Shown: in pieces, positions 1 to 9,196 of the stretch
How the letters are laid out: each line of letters starts with the position of its first letter
Numbering within the stretch: position 1 is the first letter of the stretch
Source of the DNA: Paenibacillus sp. XY044
GTDB lineage: Bacteria; Bacillota; Bacilli; Paenibacillales; Paenibacillaceae
Assembly (NCBI RefSeq): GCF_002257645.1
Contig: NZ_NQMO01000001.1
Location: forward strand, 1,040,065-1,104,064
Direction: 5' to 3'
DNA: 64,000 nt
The notes under the pieces: model-generated
Told to the model about the DNA's origin: nothing
What the model saw: the letters and a program-made list of their open reading frames with translations, nothing else
The model's database searches: none
Translations under genes and position numbers: made by a program

Positions 1-1059
1 CTGCTGCCCAATCTGTATCTGTCCCAGTATGTCAAAGAGGTGTTTGACCGCTATCCGAAAATGATCGGCACGTATTCGGATCTGCAGGGGGATCCTGAAC
101 TCAGGGAATTTCTGTCCGAATACATGACCGGACGGATGAAGGTGAGCGTGACGGCGGACGAGTTGATCATCACGTCCGGTGCGCAGCAGGCCATCGACCT
201 GCTGGCCCGGCTCTACATCCGCCCACTGGATGCCGTGATGGTGGAGCGGCCGACCTACAGCGCGGCCCTGGATATTTTTCGCGCGCAGGGTGCCCGTTTT
301 CTCCCCGTCGATATTTCGCCGGGCGGGTACGACCTTGGCCAGGTGGAGGAGACGATGAAACGGTACAAGCCGCGCTTTTTCTATATGAATCCGACCTTTC
401 ATAACCCGACGGGCTATTCAGTTCCTTCAGGTCAGCGGAAGCAGCTCGTCGCCCTGGCCGAGAAATATCAGTGCCTGCTGGTTGAGGACGACACGTTTCG
501 CGACATTTATTTCGGCGAGCCTCCGGCATTGCCTCTGTTCACCTATGACACGGAGGGATGGGTAGTCTATTTGAGCAGCTTCAGCAAATACGTGGCTCCG
601 GGCCTCCGGATCTGTGCCGTGGTAGGTCGAAGCTCGGTCATCCAGCCGCTGTTAACGCTGAAGTCGCTTGCAGATAACGGCTCGCCGCTTGTCAATCAAA
701 AGCTGTTTCTGCACTATTTCGGATCGGAGCGGATGCAGAACCATTTGGAGAAGCTCCGGATTGCCCTTCAGATCCGCCGGGATCTGATGATTGGGGCGCT
801 GCAGGACTCCGGCTGGCAGTGGACTGTGCCTCATGGCGGACTCAACCTGTGGGTGAAGCTCCCGGATTATCTCTCCGTGGATACGTTATGGAAGCACGCT
901 ACCTCTGAAGCGGTTTCGTTCGTTCCGGGAGCGGTGTTTGATCCGAAGGGCGAAATGCGCTCTTGGATCCGATTAAGCTACAGCTTTGTCAATGAGGAGC
1001 AGATTCGGACGGGCATGCGGCTTCTGACCGACTTGGCGGGCAGGTTGGACGGTAGATAG
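1..1059 (+). CDS. MocR/PdxR-like regulator or class I aminotransferase, C-terminal part (5' end outside window)
   Basis: The frame is open from the first base, so the gene begins upstream; a GTG at 40 is internal. The visible part is a fold-type I PLP aminotransferase domain. It has a helix with GTYSDLQGDPELREFL, the segment ITSGAQQAIDLLARL that packs on the cofactor, NPTFHNPTG, and SSFSKYVAPGLRI, whose Lys should form the Schiff base with PLP. In Bacilli this sequence type is usually the C-terminal domain of MocR regulators, which carry an N-terminal GntR winged helix and sense PLP or amino compounds. The missing N-terminus would decide between MocR regulator and free aminotransferase. No clear terminator follows; about 165 bp separate it from the esterase gene. 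Confidence 0.8.
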   Translation: MLPNLYLSQYVKEVFDRYPKMIGTYSDLQGDPELREFLSEYMTGRMKVSVTADELIITSGAQQAIDLLARLYIRPLDAVMVERPTYSAALDIFRAQGARFLPVDISPGGYDLGQVEETMKRYKPRFFYMNPTFHNPTGYSVPSGQRKQLVALAEKYQCLLVEDDTFRDIYFGEPPALPLFTYDTEGWVVYLSSFSKYVAPGLRICAVVGRSSVIQPLLTLKSLADNGSPLVNQKLFLHYFGSERMQNHLEKLRIALQIRRDLMIGALQDSGWQWTVPHGGLNLWVKLPDYLSVDTLWKHATSEAVSFVPGAVFDPKGEMRSWIRLSYSFVNEEQIRTGMRLLTDLAGRLDGR

Positions 1060-1224
1060 ACCTCCTTTCACCGCATCGAAAAAATCGTCATGAACTTTCG
1101 GGACTGACACGGTACAATAATGGAGGGAGCGGAATAACCAGAACCTGACCAGCCAGCTGCTCAGCAGGCGGGAAGGAACGGCAGACGCTCCAAATGATCG
1201 AATATAGAGAGGTGGACTTATATC

Positions 1225-2004
1225 ATGGCTTTGATTCAATGTCACTTTTTTTCGGACGTGCTGCAGCTCAGCACTTCCATGACGGTCATTCTTCCGCAGC
1301 AGACCCGACATCAGATCGGAATGCAGAACAATACGTTTGCGGACAAGCACCCGACACTGTATCTGCTCCATGGATTGTCGGACGACGATTCCATCTGGCT
1401 GCGCAGAACGTCAATTGAGCGTTATGTGGCATCGACGGGACTGGCGGTCGTGATGCCTCAGGTGCACCGCAGTTTTTATACGGACATGGCTTACGGAAAC
1501 AAGTACTGGACGTTTATCAGCGAGGAGCTGCCGAGCATTGCCCGCTCTTTCTTCCCGCTGTCGGCGGAGAGGGAGGACAATTTCGTCGCAGGGCTGTCCA
1601 TGGGAGGTTATGGAGCGTTTAAATTGGCGCTAAGCAAACCGGAGAGCTTTGCGGCCGCGGCTTCGCTGTCGGGTGCGATGAACGGTCTAAAAGCCCCGGA
1701 AGAACCAGACCATTTCCCGGATTATAAGCTGATTTACGGCGACAAGCCGGAAAAGAACCGTGAGGAGGACTTGTTCTGGCTGATGCAGCAGTGTGCAAAG
1801 TCGGAAGGGCCGAAACCGATGCTGTACCAATGCTGCGGCACTGAGGATTTTCTGTATGAGGACAACGTCATTTTCCGCGAGGCATGCAAGCAGTCGGGGC
1901 TCGACTATACATACGAAGAAGGCCCGGGAAGCCACGAATGGGGTTATTGGGACGCTAAGATCCAAGACGTGCTCGCCTGGCTTCCACTGAAAAACAACGC
2001 ATAA
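1225..2004 (+). CDS. Esterase of the EstA / S-formylglutathione hydrolase-like alpha/beta hydrolase family
   Basis: A 259-residue cytoplasmic protein with no signal peptide, starting at ATG behind GAGAGGTGG. It has the alpha/beta hydrolase order: an oxyanion strand with [16 protein letters not shown] near residues 45-60, the nucleophile elbow [11 protein letters not shown] near 127 (Ser in GLSMGG), an acidic segment around [12 protein letters not shown], and a late His in GSHEWGYWD. Length and motifs fit tributyrin esterase/putative esterase (esterase D-like) proteins, which cleave short-chain acyl esters, often on sugars. The substrate cannot be read from sequence. A hairpin terminator follows directly, so it is probably monocistronic. 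Confidence 0.85.
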   Translation: MALIQCHFFSDVLQLSTSMTVILPQQTRHQIGMQNNTFADKHPTLYLLHGLSDDDSIWLRRTSIERYVASTGLAVVMPQVHRSFYTDMAYGNKYWTFISEELPSIARSFFPLSAEREDNFVAGLSMGGYGAFKLALSKPESFAAAASLSGAMNGLKAPEEPDHFPDYKLIYGDKPEKNREEDLFWLMQQCAKSEGPKPMLYQCCGTEDFLYEDNVIFREACKQSGLDYTYEEGPGSHEWGYWDAKIQDVLAWLPLKNNA

Positions 2005-2029
2005 CTCGAGGATCGGGATACTTGCTAAA

Positions 2030-2070
2030 ACAGACCGAGGCATATGATATGTGCCGAGGTCTGTTTTTTT
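2030..2070 (+). terminator. Intrinsic terminator after the esterase gene
   Basis: Arms ACAGACC/GGTCTGT and GGCA/TGCC are separated by a GA/GA internal loop (possible tandem sheared G-A pairs) and followed by seven T residues. Confidence 0.8.
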
Positions 2071-2182
2071 GTATTCCTTTTCGCAGCTCAGAGATTCGGA
2101 TCCTTGTCTAGAATAACCTGTCCACGGAAAGGGTAATGTTATACAGAAACAGCCCAAGAAATGGATAAGGAGTGAGCGACCG

Positions 2183-3898
2183 ATGGGAAACATGACGGCG
2201 ATGGGAAACGCCAATCTGAATTCCGGCACAACAGGGAAAAGCCTCGGCCAGTATATGTTTGATTGCTTAAAACTCGAGGGAATCACCGAAATTTTCGGCG
2301 TGCCCGGGGATTATAATTTTACCTTGCTTGATACGCTGGAGCGGTATAACGGCATTCAATTTATCAATGGAAGAAATGAATTGAACTCGGGATACGCGGC
2401 AGACGCTTATGCAAGGATCAAAGGCATATCGGCGCTGATTACGACGTTCGGCGTCGGAGAACTCAGCGCCTGCAACGCGGTCGCCGGGGCGAACAGTGAG
2501 CATGTGCCACTGATCCATATCGTCGGGTCCCCGCCGGACAAGGATCAGAAGGAACATAAGCTGATGCACCATACCTTGATGGACGGCAATTTTGACGTCT
2601 TTCGCAAGGTGTATGAGCCGATTACGGCCTACACGGCCGTCGTCACGCCGGAGAATGCCGAGATCGAAATTCCGACCGCAATCCGGATTGCCAAGGAAAA
2701 GAAAAAGCCGGTCTATCTGGTGATCGCCGACGACTTGGTCTCTAAGCCGGTCATCGCAAGGGGTGAGCCGACACCGCCAAGACCGTCGTCCAACCTGACG
2801 ACCCTTCAAGCGGCGGCGAATCAGGCGCGTCAGCTTCTTGATCGAGCGCGCAATCCGGTTTTGCTGGTCGACGTCAAGGCGATGCGTTTCGGGCTTCAAA
2901 CGGCGGTGCGCCAGCTGGCTGACGCCTTGAATATTCCGGTGGCGACGATGATGTTCGGTAAAGGGGCGTTCGATGAGTCCCACCCAAACTATATCGGAGT
3001 GTACGGAGGTTCGTTCGGCACGCCTGAAGTACAAACCGTGGTGGAACAGGCGGATTGCGTCGTATCAGTCGGCATGGTATGGGCGGACAGCAACACAGGC
3101 ACGTACACCGCCAAATTGAATCCGCTCGTAACCGTGGATATTCAGCCCTCAATGGTCAAGGTGGGAGGGGCGGAGTTCCCGAACGTGCTGGCAGCCGACG
3201 TACTGCTTGAACTGCAAAAGATCGGCTATAAAGGCAGCGGAGCGGCCGGCAAGGCGGCGTTTCCGTATGATCAGGTTACCGGTGAACCCAGCGCGCCGCT
3301 GCTCGCCTCGACATACTATCCAAGGATTCAGCGCATGCTGAAAGATGGCGATGTCGTCATTGCCGAGACCGGAACGTTCTATAACGGCATGGCTTATGTG
3401 CGGCTGCCCCGGAACGTCACGTATATTACGCAGGGAGGCTGGCAGTCGATCGGCTACGCCACGCCGTCAGCCTATGGTGCCTGCATCGCCGCCCCAGAGC
3501 GCAGGGTGCTGCTGTTTACGGGGGACGGCTCGCTACAGCTGACTGCGCAGGAGATCAGCTCGATGCTGTTTTACGGCTGTAAGCCGATCATTTTCGTTCT
3601 GAACAATGACGGATACACCATCGAAAAATATTTGAACGTGAAGACGGAGAATCAGCGCTATAACCAAATTCCGCGCTGGTCATACACCAAGCTGGCCGAA
3701 GCCTTCGGCGGTGAGGCGTTTACGGCGACGGTGCGGACGAACGGGGAGCTCGAGCAGGCGTTCGCCGAGGCGGACCGGGAGCGGGCCGGAAAGCTCTGCA
3801 TCATCGAAATGATCGCCGCCGATCCGATGGATGCGCCGGAATATATGCGGCGGATGCGGGATTACATGGAGGAACAGGCAAAGAAGGGCCAGAAATAA
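2183..3898 (+). CDS. ThDP-dependent 2-keto acid decarboxylase (indolepyruvate/phenylpyruvate decarboxylase-like)
   Basis: A 571-residue ThDP enzyme with the normal three-domain length of the pyruvate decarboxylase family. The N-terminal PYR domain shows FGVPGDYNFTLLD and NGRNELNSGYAADAYAR, with the cofactor-activating Glu. MHHTLMDG carries the paired His residues diagnostic of 2-keto acid decarboxylases rather than acetolactate synthases. The C-terminal PP domain has TGDGSLQLTAQE followed by NNDGYTIEK, the GDG-N ThDP/Mg motif. These enzymes decarboxylate indolepyruvate, phenylpyruvate or branched keto acids to aldehydes; substrate choice cannot be read here. In plant-associated Paenibacillus such a gene is often annotated ipdC (indole-3-acetate route), which is plausible but unproven. 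RBS AAGGAG lies 10 nt before ATG. Probably monocistronic. Confidence 0.88.
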   Translation: MGNMTAMGNANLNSGTTGKSLGQYMFDCLKLEGITEIFGVPGDYNFTLLDTLERYNGIQFINGRNELNSGYAADAYARIKGISALITTFGVGELSACNAVAGANSEHVPLIHIVGSPPDKDQKEHKLMHHTLMDGNFDVFRKVYEPITAYTAVVTPENAEIEIPTAIRIAKEKKKPVYLVIADDLVSKPVIARGEPTPPRPSSNLTTLQAAANQARQLLDRARNPVLLVDVKAMRFGLQTAVRQLADALNIPVATMMFGKGAFDESHPNYIGVYGGSFGTPEVQTVVEQADCVVSVGMVWADSNTGTYTAKLNPLVTVDIQPSMVKVGGAEFPNVLAADVLLELQKIGYKGSGAAGKAAFPYDQVTGEPSAPLLASTYYPRIQRMLKDGDVVIAETGTFYNGMAYVRLPRNVTYITQGGWQSIGYATPSAYGACIAAPERRVLLFTGDGSLQLTAQEISSMLFYGCKPIIFVLNNDGYTIEKYLNVKTENQRYNQIPRWSYTKLAEAFGGEAFTATVRTNGELEQAFAEADRERAGKLCIIEMIAADPMDAPEYMRRMRDYMEEQAKKGQK

Positions 3899-3910
3899 AG
3901 CAATTGAGAG

Positions 3911-3954
3911 TGCTGCCGGGAGGTTCATGATGAACTTCCAGGCAGCATTTTTTG
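3911..3954 (+). terminator. Intrinsic terminator after the decarboxylase gene
   Basis: TGCTGCC pairs with GGCAGCA, with an inner GGAGGTTC/GAACTTCC stem, followed by a T6 run. Confidence 0.85.
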
Positions 3955-4053
3955 TTGTAATCAAGGCATCCGGGATGAAGCTGAAATCTACTTGTGCGAC
4001 CGGGACTATAGGCATGTTCAGAATTTGTACAGTCGAATCTTGTAGACTATATA

Positions 4054-4131
4054 GAATGAACTAAAGAAATGAATGTTGCCGTGCCGTATGGGTCGTTATA
4101 ACAGGGGTTAAATGCAAACTCTAGTTCATTC
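4054..4131. repeat. Separated inverted repeat in the gap before the small gene
   Basis: GAATGAACTA (4054-4063) is the exact reverse complement of TAGTTCATTC (4122-4131). The gap 3955-4173 is AT-rich and otherwise shows nothing coding. The pair could form a long-range stem or mark two operator half sites; its role is unknown. Confidence 0.35.
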
Positions 4132-4173
4132 AATCTAGTTCTATAAACATAGATAATTGGAGTGGTTATTAGG

Positions 4174-4356
4174 ATGTTAGACCGTTATTTTACAGAAATG
4201 CGTAAACATAATCATGAGGATGAATTGCGTTACCGTTATTTGATCAGAGGGGTAAAACTGCTGCTGGAACAACGAAAGTCGGAGAACTCCAAGGGGATTC
4301 AGCGATTGAGAAGGCACCGGCAGTCCGATTCGATCCAACCGGGAACCTGGGATTAA
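4174..4356 (+). CDS. Small hypothetical protein (60 aa)
   Basis: Starts at ATG 4174 with GGAG about 11 nt upstream; an in-frame GTG at 4162 is less well placed. The product is highly charged (MLDRYFTEMRKHNHEDELRYRY, then a Lys/Arg-rich tail) with a central amphipathic stretch GVKLLLEQRK. No signal peptide or membrane segment is visible and I recognise no family. A weak hairpin with a T5 tract follows, which supports a separate transcript. Codon use resembles the neighbours but the gene is short, so it remains a prediction. Confidence 0.45.
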   Translation: MLDRYFTEMRKHNHEDELRYRYLIRGVKLLLEQRKSENSKGIQRLRRHRQSDSIQPGTWD

Positions 4357-4362
4357 CGTTCG

Positions 4363-4387
4363 GATGTCGAAAAATTGACATCTTTTT
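4363..4387 (+). terminator. Weak hairpin plus T-tract after the small gene
   Basis: GATGTC (4363-4368) pairs with GACATC (4377-4382) around an 8-nt loop, then T5. Only six base pairs. It overlaps the promoter -35 hexamer listed next. Confidence 0.4.
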
Positions 4388-4402
4388 GTCATTTGTTAAA
4401 TA
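4375..4402 (+). promoter_or_regulatory. Candidate promoter of the exopolysaccharide operon
   Basis: Perfect TTGACA (4375-4380), 16-nt spacer, and a moderate -10 TAAATA (4397-4402), about 55 bp before the first operon gene. Inferred by eye. Confidence 0.4.
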
Positions 4403-4458
4403 GGGTTTACGCGTTATTCTTTTTGTAGGACTTAAGAGTGTGTCGAAGGAGCATATCT

Positions 4459-5910
4459 ATGAAAGTAATGAAAGACTTTTCGCCCAGAAAATCCGCCGCA
4501 TGGCTGGTCCTCGCAGTCTTAGCATTGAGCATGCTGTCAGGATGCACTTGGTTGGGGAGAGGCGATACGGACGGCGGCACGAAAACGACTGCGGCAGATA
4601 AGCCGGTTCAGCGTTATACCGGTGAAATGAGCCAAGCCGTATCTCTGGTATATACGGCCAGCCAGGATCTTGCCTTAACGTTTAACGGGATGGCAGACGC
4701 CCAAACGATGGACAAGCTTCTTGATCAACTGGATGCCCGCGGAATAAAAGCAACCTTCTTTTTGCCGGGGATGCGGGTTGCGGAGGAACCGGATATCGCC
4801 CGCAAAATTTTGTCCCGGGGACATGAAATCGAGAACAACACGCTGAATGCGGTTGACATGAGCCGGATGGATTACGGACAGATCTACAAGGAAATCCATT
4901 TGGCCGACGATGTCATCCGCAAGCAAACCGGGGTCACTCCGAAGTTTGTAAGGACGCAAACCGGGGCAATCAGCGACGATCTTCGGCTGGCTGCAGCCCA
5001 GAGCGGACAGCAGTCGGTCATATCCTACAGTCTGTTTTTACATAATTGGAAGACGGAAACCCCTCAGCAAAAAAAGAACTATATCCGGAAATACATCAAC
5101 CGCGGGGGGATTGTGGCGATCGACCTGGCGGAGAACCGGAGCCTGAATGAATCGGTAGACCTGATCGCCGCGGAAGCTTCGGCAGCCGGGTATCATTTTG
5201 TTACCCTGGACAAGCTGATCACCATGGGCGGTGCACGTAAACCGGCCGACACGGTTCAAGGCTATCAGGCTGCGAAGTATAACACGGAATACGCCAAAGC
5301 AGATTACAATCTCGTCTACAGCCACAAAACCGACAAGAAAGAAATCGCCCTCACCTTTGACGATTGGGGCACGGACGAAACGATCACGAAGCTGCTTCAT
5401 ATTTTGGATCAGTACCATGTGAAGGGTACGTTTTTTTTGCGTGCGGACGGTGTGGAGAAAAATCCGAACCTGGCGCGGGCGATCGCCCAAGCAGGGCATG
5501 ACGTCGGAAATCACACGTACAGCCATCCGGTCCTGACCAAGCTCAGCGTCAAGCAGCTGCAAGATGAAGTGGTCAAGGCGCACCGCGTCATTACGGATGC
5601 GATCCAGGAACAGCCTGCGATGCTGTTCCGGCCGCCGACCGGCGATATTGATGACCGCACGGCCAAGATTATCGCGGCGGCCGGTTACCGGAATATCGTT
5701 GATTTCGATATCGATCCGAATGATTGGAACCGGGAGCGCACCGCTCCGCAAATCGTGAATTCGGTTCTCCAGCAAAGCCATAGCGGCGGAATAATCCTGC
5801 TGCATTCGCTGGACGATACCCACACGGCTGAGGCGCTGCCGGGCATCATTCAAAACTTGCGGAAACAAGGATACACGTTCGTGAAACTGTCCGATTGGAT
5901 TCCGAATTAA
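4459..5910 (+). CDS. Lipoprotein with two polysaccharide deacetylase (NodB) domains, the first degenerate
   Basis: ATG 4459 is preceded by AAGGAG at ideal spacing; an upstream in-frame GTG (4438) lacks an RBS. The N-terminus is a lipoprotein signal with lipobox LSGC, so the protein should be anchored on the outer face of the membrane. Domain 1 (about 70-235) aligns in outline to NodB but has LTFNG where TFDD is expected and HEIENNTLN where H(S/T)xxH is expected, so metal binding looks lost. Domain 2 (about 290-484) is canonical: TFDD near 299-302, NHTYSH near 351, RPPTG near 391, and ILLHS. It should deacetylate an N- or O-acetylated polysaccharide. As first gene of the operon with a PilZ-glycosyltransferase, the likely substrate is the polymer made by that synthase; peptidoglycan is the alternative. 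Confidence 0.85.
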   Translation: MKVMKDFSPRKSAAWLVLAVLALSMLSGCTWLGRGDTDGGTKTTAADKPVQRYTGEMSQAVSLVYTASQDLALTFNGMADAQTMDKLLDQLDARGIKATFFLPGMRVAEEPDIARKILSRGHEIENNTLNAVDMSRMDYGQIYKEIHLADDVIRKQTGVTPKFVRTQTGAISDDLRLAAAQSGQQSVISYSLFLHNWKTETPQQKKNYIRKYINRGGIVAIDLAENRSLNESVDLIAAEASAAGYHFVTLDKLITMGGARKPADTVQGYQAAKYNTEYAKADYNLVYSHKTDKKEIALTFDDWGTDETITKLLHILDQYHVKGTFFLRADGVEKNPNLARAIAQAGHDVGNHTYSHPVLTKLSVKQLQDEVVKAHRVITDAIQEQPAMLFRPPTGDIDDRTAKIIAAAGYRNIVDFDIDPNDWNRERTAPQIVNSVLQQSHSGGIILLHSLDDTHTAEALPGIIQNLRKQGYTFVKLSDWIPN

Positions 5911-5950
5911 TGGAATTCAGCAGTCAATGATAGATAGATGGAGATGGAAT

Positions 5951-7273
5951 ATGTCAAAACCAAATCAAAATGTGCTGAACGTCTTCAATACGGTAGCGGT
6001 CATTGGACTCGGGTATGTGGGCCTTCCCCTCGCACAGGCGTTTTCGCAAAAGATACGGGTGATCGGCTTTGATGTCAACCCGGGCAAGATCAGCCGGCTG
6101 CAGGAGGAAGCCCCTCCGGATGTGGAGATGTCCGAGGATGACATAAGCCCGGCATTTGCGGGATTGGAATTTACATCGGACGAAGAGCGGCTCAGCGAAG
6201 CCAGGTTTTATGTGATTGCCGTGCCAACGCCGGTTCAAAGCGGTAACGTGCCGGATTTACGGTTTGTGGAAGCAGCGAGCCGCATGGTCGGCAGGAAGCT
6301 CCGCCAAGGGGCGGTCGTGGTCTATGAATCGACCGTTTATCCAGGCGTAACCGAAGAAATTTGCGTTCCGATCCTGGAGGCGGAGTCGGGCCTTCGCTGC
6401 GGGAAGGATTTTAAAGTCGGATATTCGCCGGAGCGGATCAATCCCGGCGATGACGTTCACCGGCTCGACAATATCGTCAAGATTGTCTCGGGTATGGACG
6501 AGGAATCGCTCGGAATCATCGCCGGCATGTACGAACAGATCATTGATGCCGGCGTATACCGGGCGGAAAGCATCAAGGTGGCTGAAGCGGCGAAGGTCAT
6601 TGAAAATGCCCAGCGGGACATCAATATCGCCTTTATGAACGAGCTATCCATGCTGTTTCATCAGATGGGCATTGACACCCAGGAGGTGCTGCGCGCCGCG
6701 GGGACGAAGTGGAATTTCCTGAATTTTGTTCCCGGTCTGGTCGGAGGTCACTGCATAGGAATCGATCCGTATTACTTGACCTACAAGGCGGAGGATAGCG
6801 GCATCCGCTCACGGATCATTCTGGCAGCACGGCATATCAACGATGGGATGGGCAAATATGTCGCGGAGCAGCTGATCAAGATGCTCGTAAGACAGCGCCT
6901 GGACCTACGCGACGTTAAGGTCGGCGTGCTCGGCCTGACATATAAGGAAGATTGCTCCGATATCCGTAATTCCAAAGTGGTGGATATCGTCAGAGAGCTT
7001 CAGGATTACGGCATTGAGCCTCTGATCGTCGATCCGCTGGTGGATCCACAAGCAGCTTACGCCGAGTATGGGCTGGAGATGTCGCGAATGGAGAATCTGC
7101 AGGACCTTCATGTACTGGTCACGGCCGTTCCGCATCAATGCTTTGCTGGCATGAGATATGCGGATATGGATGCGATGTTCAGGAAGGACTCGGTAAAAAT
7201 ATTGCTGGACGTCAAAGGAGTTTATGACAAGGCGGAGTTCGAGCGTCAAGGATATATTTATTGGCGGCTGTAA
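5951..7273 (+). CDS. UDP-sugar 6-dehydrogenase (nucleotide sugar dehydrogenase, VipA/TviB-like)
   Basis: NAD-dependent oxidation of a UDP-hexose (UDP-GlcNAc, UDP-GalNAc or UDP-Glc) to the uronic acid form. The Rossmann motif GLGYVGLPLA lies near residue 18. The central domain has the helix KVAEAAKVIENAQRDINIAFMNE, and GLVGGHCIGIDPYYLTYKAE carries the catalytic Cys. The C-terminal UDP-binding domain begins around GLTYKEDCSDIRNS. The GGHCIGIDPYYL form and helix residues match the VipA/TviB/WbpO branch better than plain UDP-glucose dehydrogenases. Start at ATG 5951 with GGAG in front; ATG 5927 is a weaker option. It lies 40 bp after the deacetylase and 9 bp before the glycosyltransferase, so it probably supplies that enzyme with an acidic sugar donor. 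Confidence 0.88.
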   Translation: MSKPNQNVLNVFNTVAVIGLGYVGLPLAQAFSQKIRVIGFDVNPGKISRLQEEAPPDVEMSEDDISPAFAGLEFTSDEERLSEARFYVIAVPTPVQSGNVPDLRFVEAASRMVGRKLRQGAVVVYESTVYPGVTEEICVPILEAESGLRCGKDFKVGYSPERINPGDDVHRLDNIVKIVSGMDEESLGIIAGMYEQIIDAGVYRAESIKVAEAAKVIENAQRDINIAFMNELSMLFHQMGIDTQEVLRAAGTKWNFLNFVPGLVGGHCIGIDPYYLTYKAEDSGIRSRIILAARHINDGMGKYVAEQLIKMLVRQRLDLRDVKVGVLGLTYKEDCSDIRNSKVVDIVRELQDYGIEPLIVDPLVDPQAAYAEYGLEMSRMENLQDLHVLVTAVPHQCFAGMRYADMDAMFRKDSVKILLDVKGVYDKAEFERQGYIYWRL

Positions 7274-7282
7274 CGAGAGCAG

Positions 7283-9160
7283 ATGGGAGAAACAAGAATC
7301 GTGTTCAAACGAAAGAAAAAACAAACGGATGAGGTTCTCACCTTACCCCGGACGGACCGGCGGATCTTATCGCAAGTTCCCGACCCGGAACAAATCCGCA
7401 GCTCGGTTGACCGGAGAGGATCGCGGGACAACGATGCGGAACATTTAAGTTCGGATTATATGGAAAGGATGCGGAAGCTCAGCCTCCGGTACGAGGCGGA
7501 TTTTCCCGTGCTGCTGACCTGGGGGAAAGGAAAGGGTCGAAGAAAACTGAAAACCAAAGCGGCCGATATCTCTTCGACGGGCCTCCTGTTGAAACTGCCG
7601 CTGACGACGGATCAGATCCAGCCGGGCAGTAAAGTGTCCATGCACTTTGAAATTCCGGCAGGAACCATGCCGGAAGGGTATGAATCCAAGGTGGACATCG
7701 AAGGGGTCGTCGTCCGGACCTTTGAACGCGGAACGGGCAGGGATGCCGTTCCGATGGCGGCCTTTGAGTTCGTCAAACCGCTGCATGAATATTTTCAGCG
7801 CAGACGCTGGGGGTATTCCGTGTATACGGCCAGCGGGCTGCTGCTGCTCGCAGCCGTTTTCGTGCTGCTGCTGCGGGCAGAGAGTATCATCTATTTTAAG
7901 TACAATTTCCTGCTTTATTTATACAGCCTGATCGCCGCGGCGTTTCTGTTGACGAGGTACTTATTCGGAACTTTATACCGGGACGTGCCTGTAAATCCGG
8001 ATTATACGCCGGGCGTATCGATCATTATTCCGTGCTTCAACGAAGAGAGGTGGATCCACAGGACGATCATCAGCTGTATGAATCAGGACTATCCGGTGGA
8101 CAAGCTGGAGGTCATCGTTGTGGATGACCGTTCTACTGACCGGTCTGCGGAACAGATTCAGAAGACGATCGACCTGCTTTATCAGGAAGCCGACCGTTTT
8201 CAGACCAAAGAGCGGCTGCGGATGCATATCCTCCCCGAAAACGGGGGGAAAAGGAAAGCCTTGGTCGAGGGGGTTCGGATGGCGAAGCACGACTTGGTCG
8301 TGTTCGTGGATTCCGACAGTTTTCTGGACCCGCAGGCCATCAAGCATCTTGTGCAGCCGTTCCAGGATCCACGGATGGGCGGGGTCGCCGGCCGGACGGA
8401 TGTGGAGAATAAGTATACCAACTCCATTACCAAGCTTCAGACGGTGCGCTATTACATCGCATTCCGTATCATGAAAGCAGCGGAGTCCTGGTTTGACAGC
8501 GTCACCTGCCTATCGGGGCCGCTCTCCTGTTACAAGAAGAGGCTCGTACTGAAGCATGCCGACGCCTGGCTGAACCAAAAATTTCTGGGGCAGCCGGCTA
8601 CTTTCGGCGACGACCGCAGTATGACCAACTATATTCTGAAGACGCACCGGACGGGGTACCAGGATAAGGCGATTTGCTCGACGATCGTTCCATCGGAGAT
8701 GAATGTCTTTCTGAAGCAGCAGATGCGCTGGAAACGTTCCTGGCTGAGGGAGTCATTAAGGGCGGCCGGATTTATTTGGCGCAAGGAACCGTTTATGGTG
8801 CTCTTCTTCTACATCGGCGTCATCGTCCCGATCGCCGCGCCGCTGATCGTACTCTACAACCTGCTGTATGTGCCCATTTTCCACCATGTGTTTCCGGGGA
8901 CGTTCTTAATGGGGCTTCTGCTGATGTCCCTGCTGATGAGTCTGGCCCATCTTTTGTTCCGTAAAAGCAAGCTGTGGGTATTCGGCTTCGTCTTTTGCTT
9001 TTTCTATGAAATGGTGCTGCTCTGGCAAATGCCGGTCGCCTGGTTCACCTTCTGGAAATCGACCTGGGGGACAAGGGAAACGCCGCAGGACATTGAGGCG
9101 AGAAATAAAAAAGCCGCAAGAAAAAACCGAAAAAATACGAAGACGGAAGTGCCGCTGTGA
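7283..9160 (+). CDS. PilZ domain-fused membrane family 2 glycosyltransferase (processive polysaccharide synthase)
   Basis: A 625-residue membrane protein. Residues about 60-160 form a PilZ-like c-di-GMP-binding domain: an R64-K65-xxx-R69 start (K in the first canonical Arg place, with R just before it) and the barrel signature DISSTG at 95-100. Two membrane segments follow (about 172-225). The GT2 domain starts at PGVSIIIPCFNEE and shows VDDRS, VDSDS (DxD), the acceptor-site segment SGPLSCYKK, GDDRSMTNY and the processive-synthase QMRWKRSW (QxxRW). Three or more membrane helices and a Lys/Arg-rich tail end the protein. GDDRxxTN plus QxxRW resembles hyaluronan/chitin-type synthases more than BcsA. 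Expected role: c-di-GMP-stimulated polymerisation and export. ATG 7283 has little RBS; GTG 7301 behind GGGAGA is an alternative start. Confidence 0.87.
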   Translation: MGETRIVFKRKKKQTDEVLTLPRTDRRILSQVPDPEQIRSSVDRRGSRDNDAEHLSSDYMERMRKLSLRYEADFPVLLTWGKGKGRRKLKTKAADISSTGLLLKLPLTTDQIQPGSKVSMHFEIPAGTMPEGYESKVDIEGVVVRTFERGTGRDAVPMAAFEFVKPLHEYFQRRRWGYSVYTASGLLLLAAVFVLLLRAESIIYFKYNFLLYLYSLIAAAFLLTRYLFGTLYRDVPVNPDYTPGVSIIIPCFNEERWIHRTIISCMNQDYPVDKLEVIVVDDRSTDRSAEQIQKTIDLLYQEADRFQTKERLRMHILPENGGKRKALVEGVRMAKHDLVVFVDSDSFLDPQAIKHLVQPFQDPRMGGVAGRTDVENKYTNSITKLQTVRYYIAFRIMKAAESWFDSVTCLSGPLSCYKKRLVLKHADAWLNQKFLGQPATFGDDRSMTNYILKTHRTGYQDKAICSTIVPSEMNVFLKQQMRWKRSWLRESLRAAGFIWRKEPFMVLFFYIGVIVPIAAPLIVLYNLLYVPIFHHVFPGTFLMGLLLMSLLMSLAHLLFRKSKLWVFGFVFCFFYEMVLLWQMPVAWFTFWKSTWGTRETPQDIEARNKKAARKNRKNTKTEVPL

Positions 9161-9196
9161 ACCGGCGGAACCGTGGAATTTAAATGAGGATGCAGG

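Noticed and set aside
4438..4458. GTG at 4438 as start of the deacetylase
   Set aside because: It would place the AAGGAG ribosome binding site inside the gene and lengthen the lipoprotein signal; ATG 4459 fits better.
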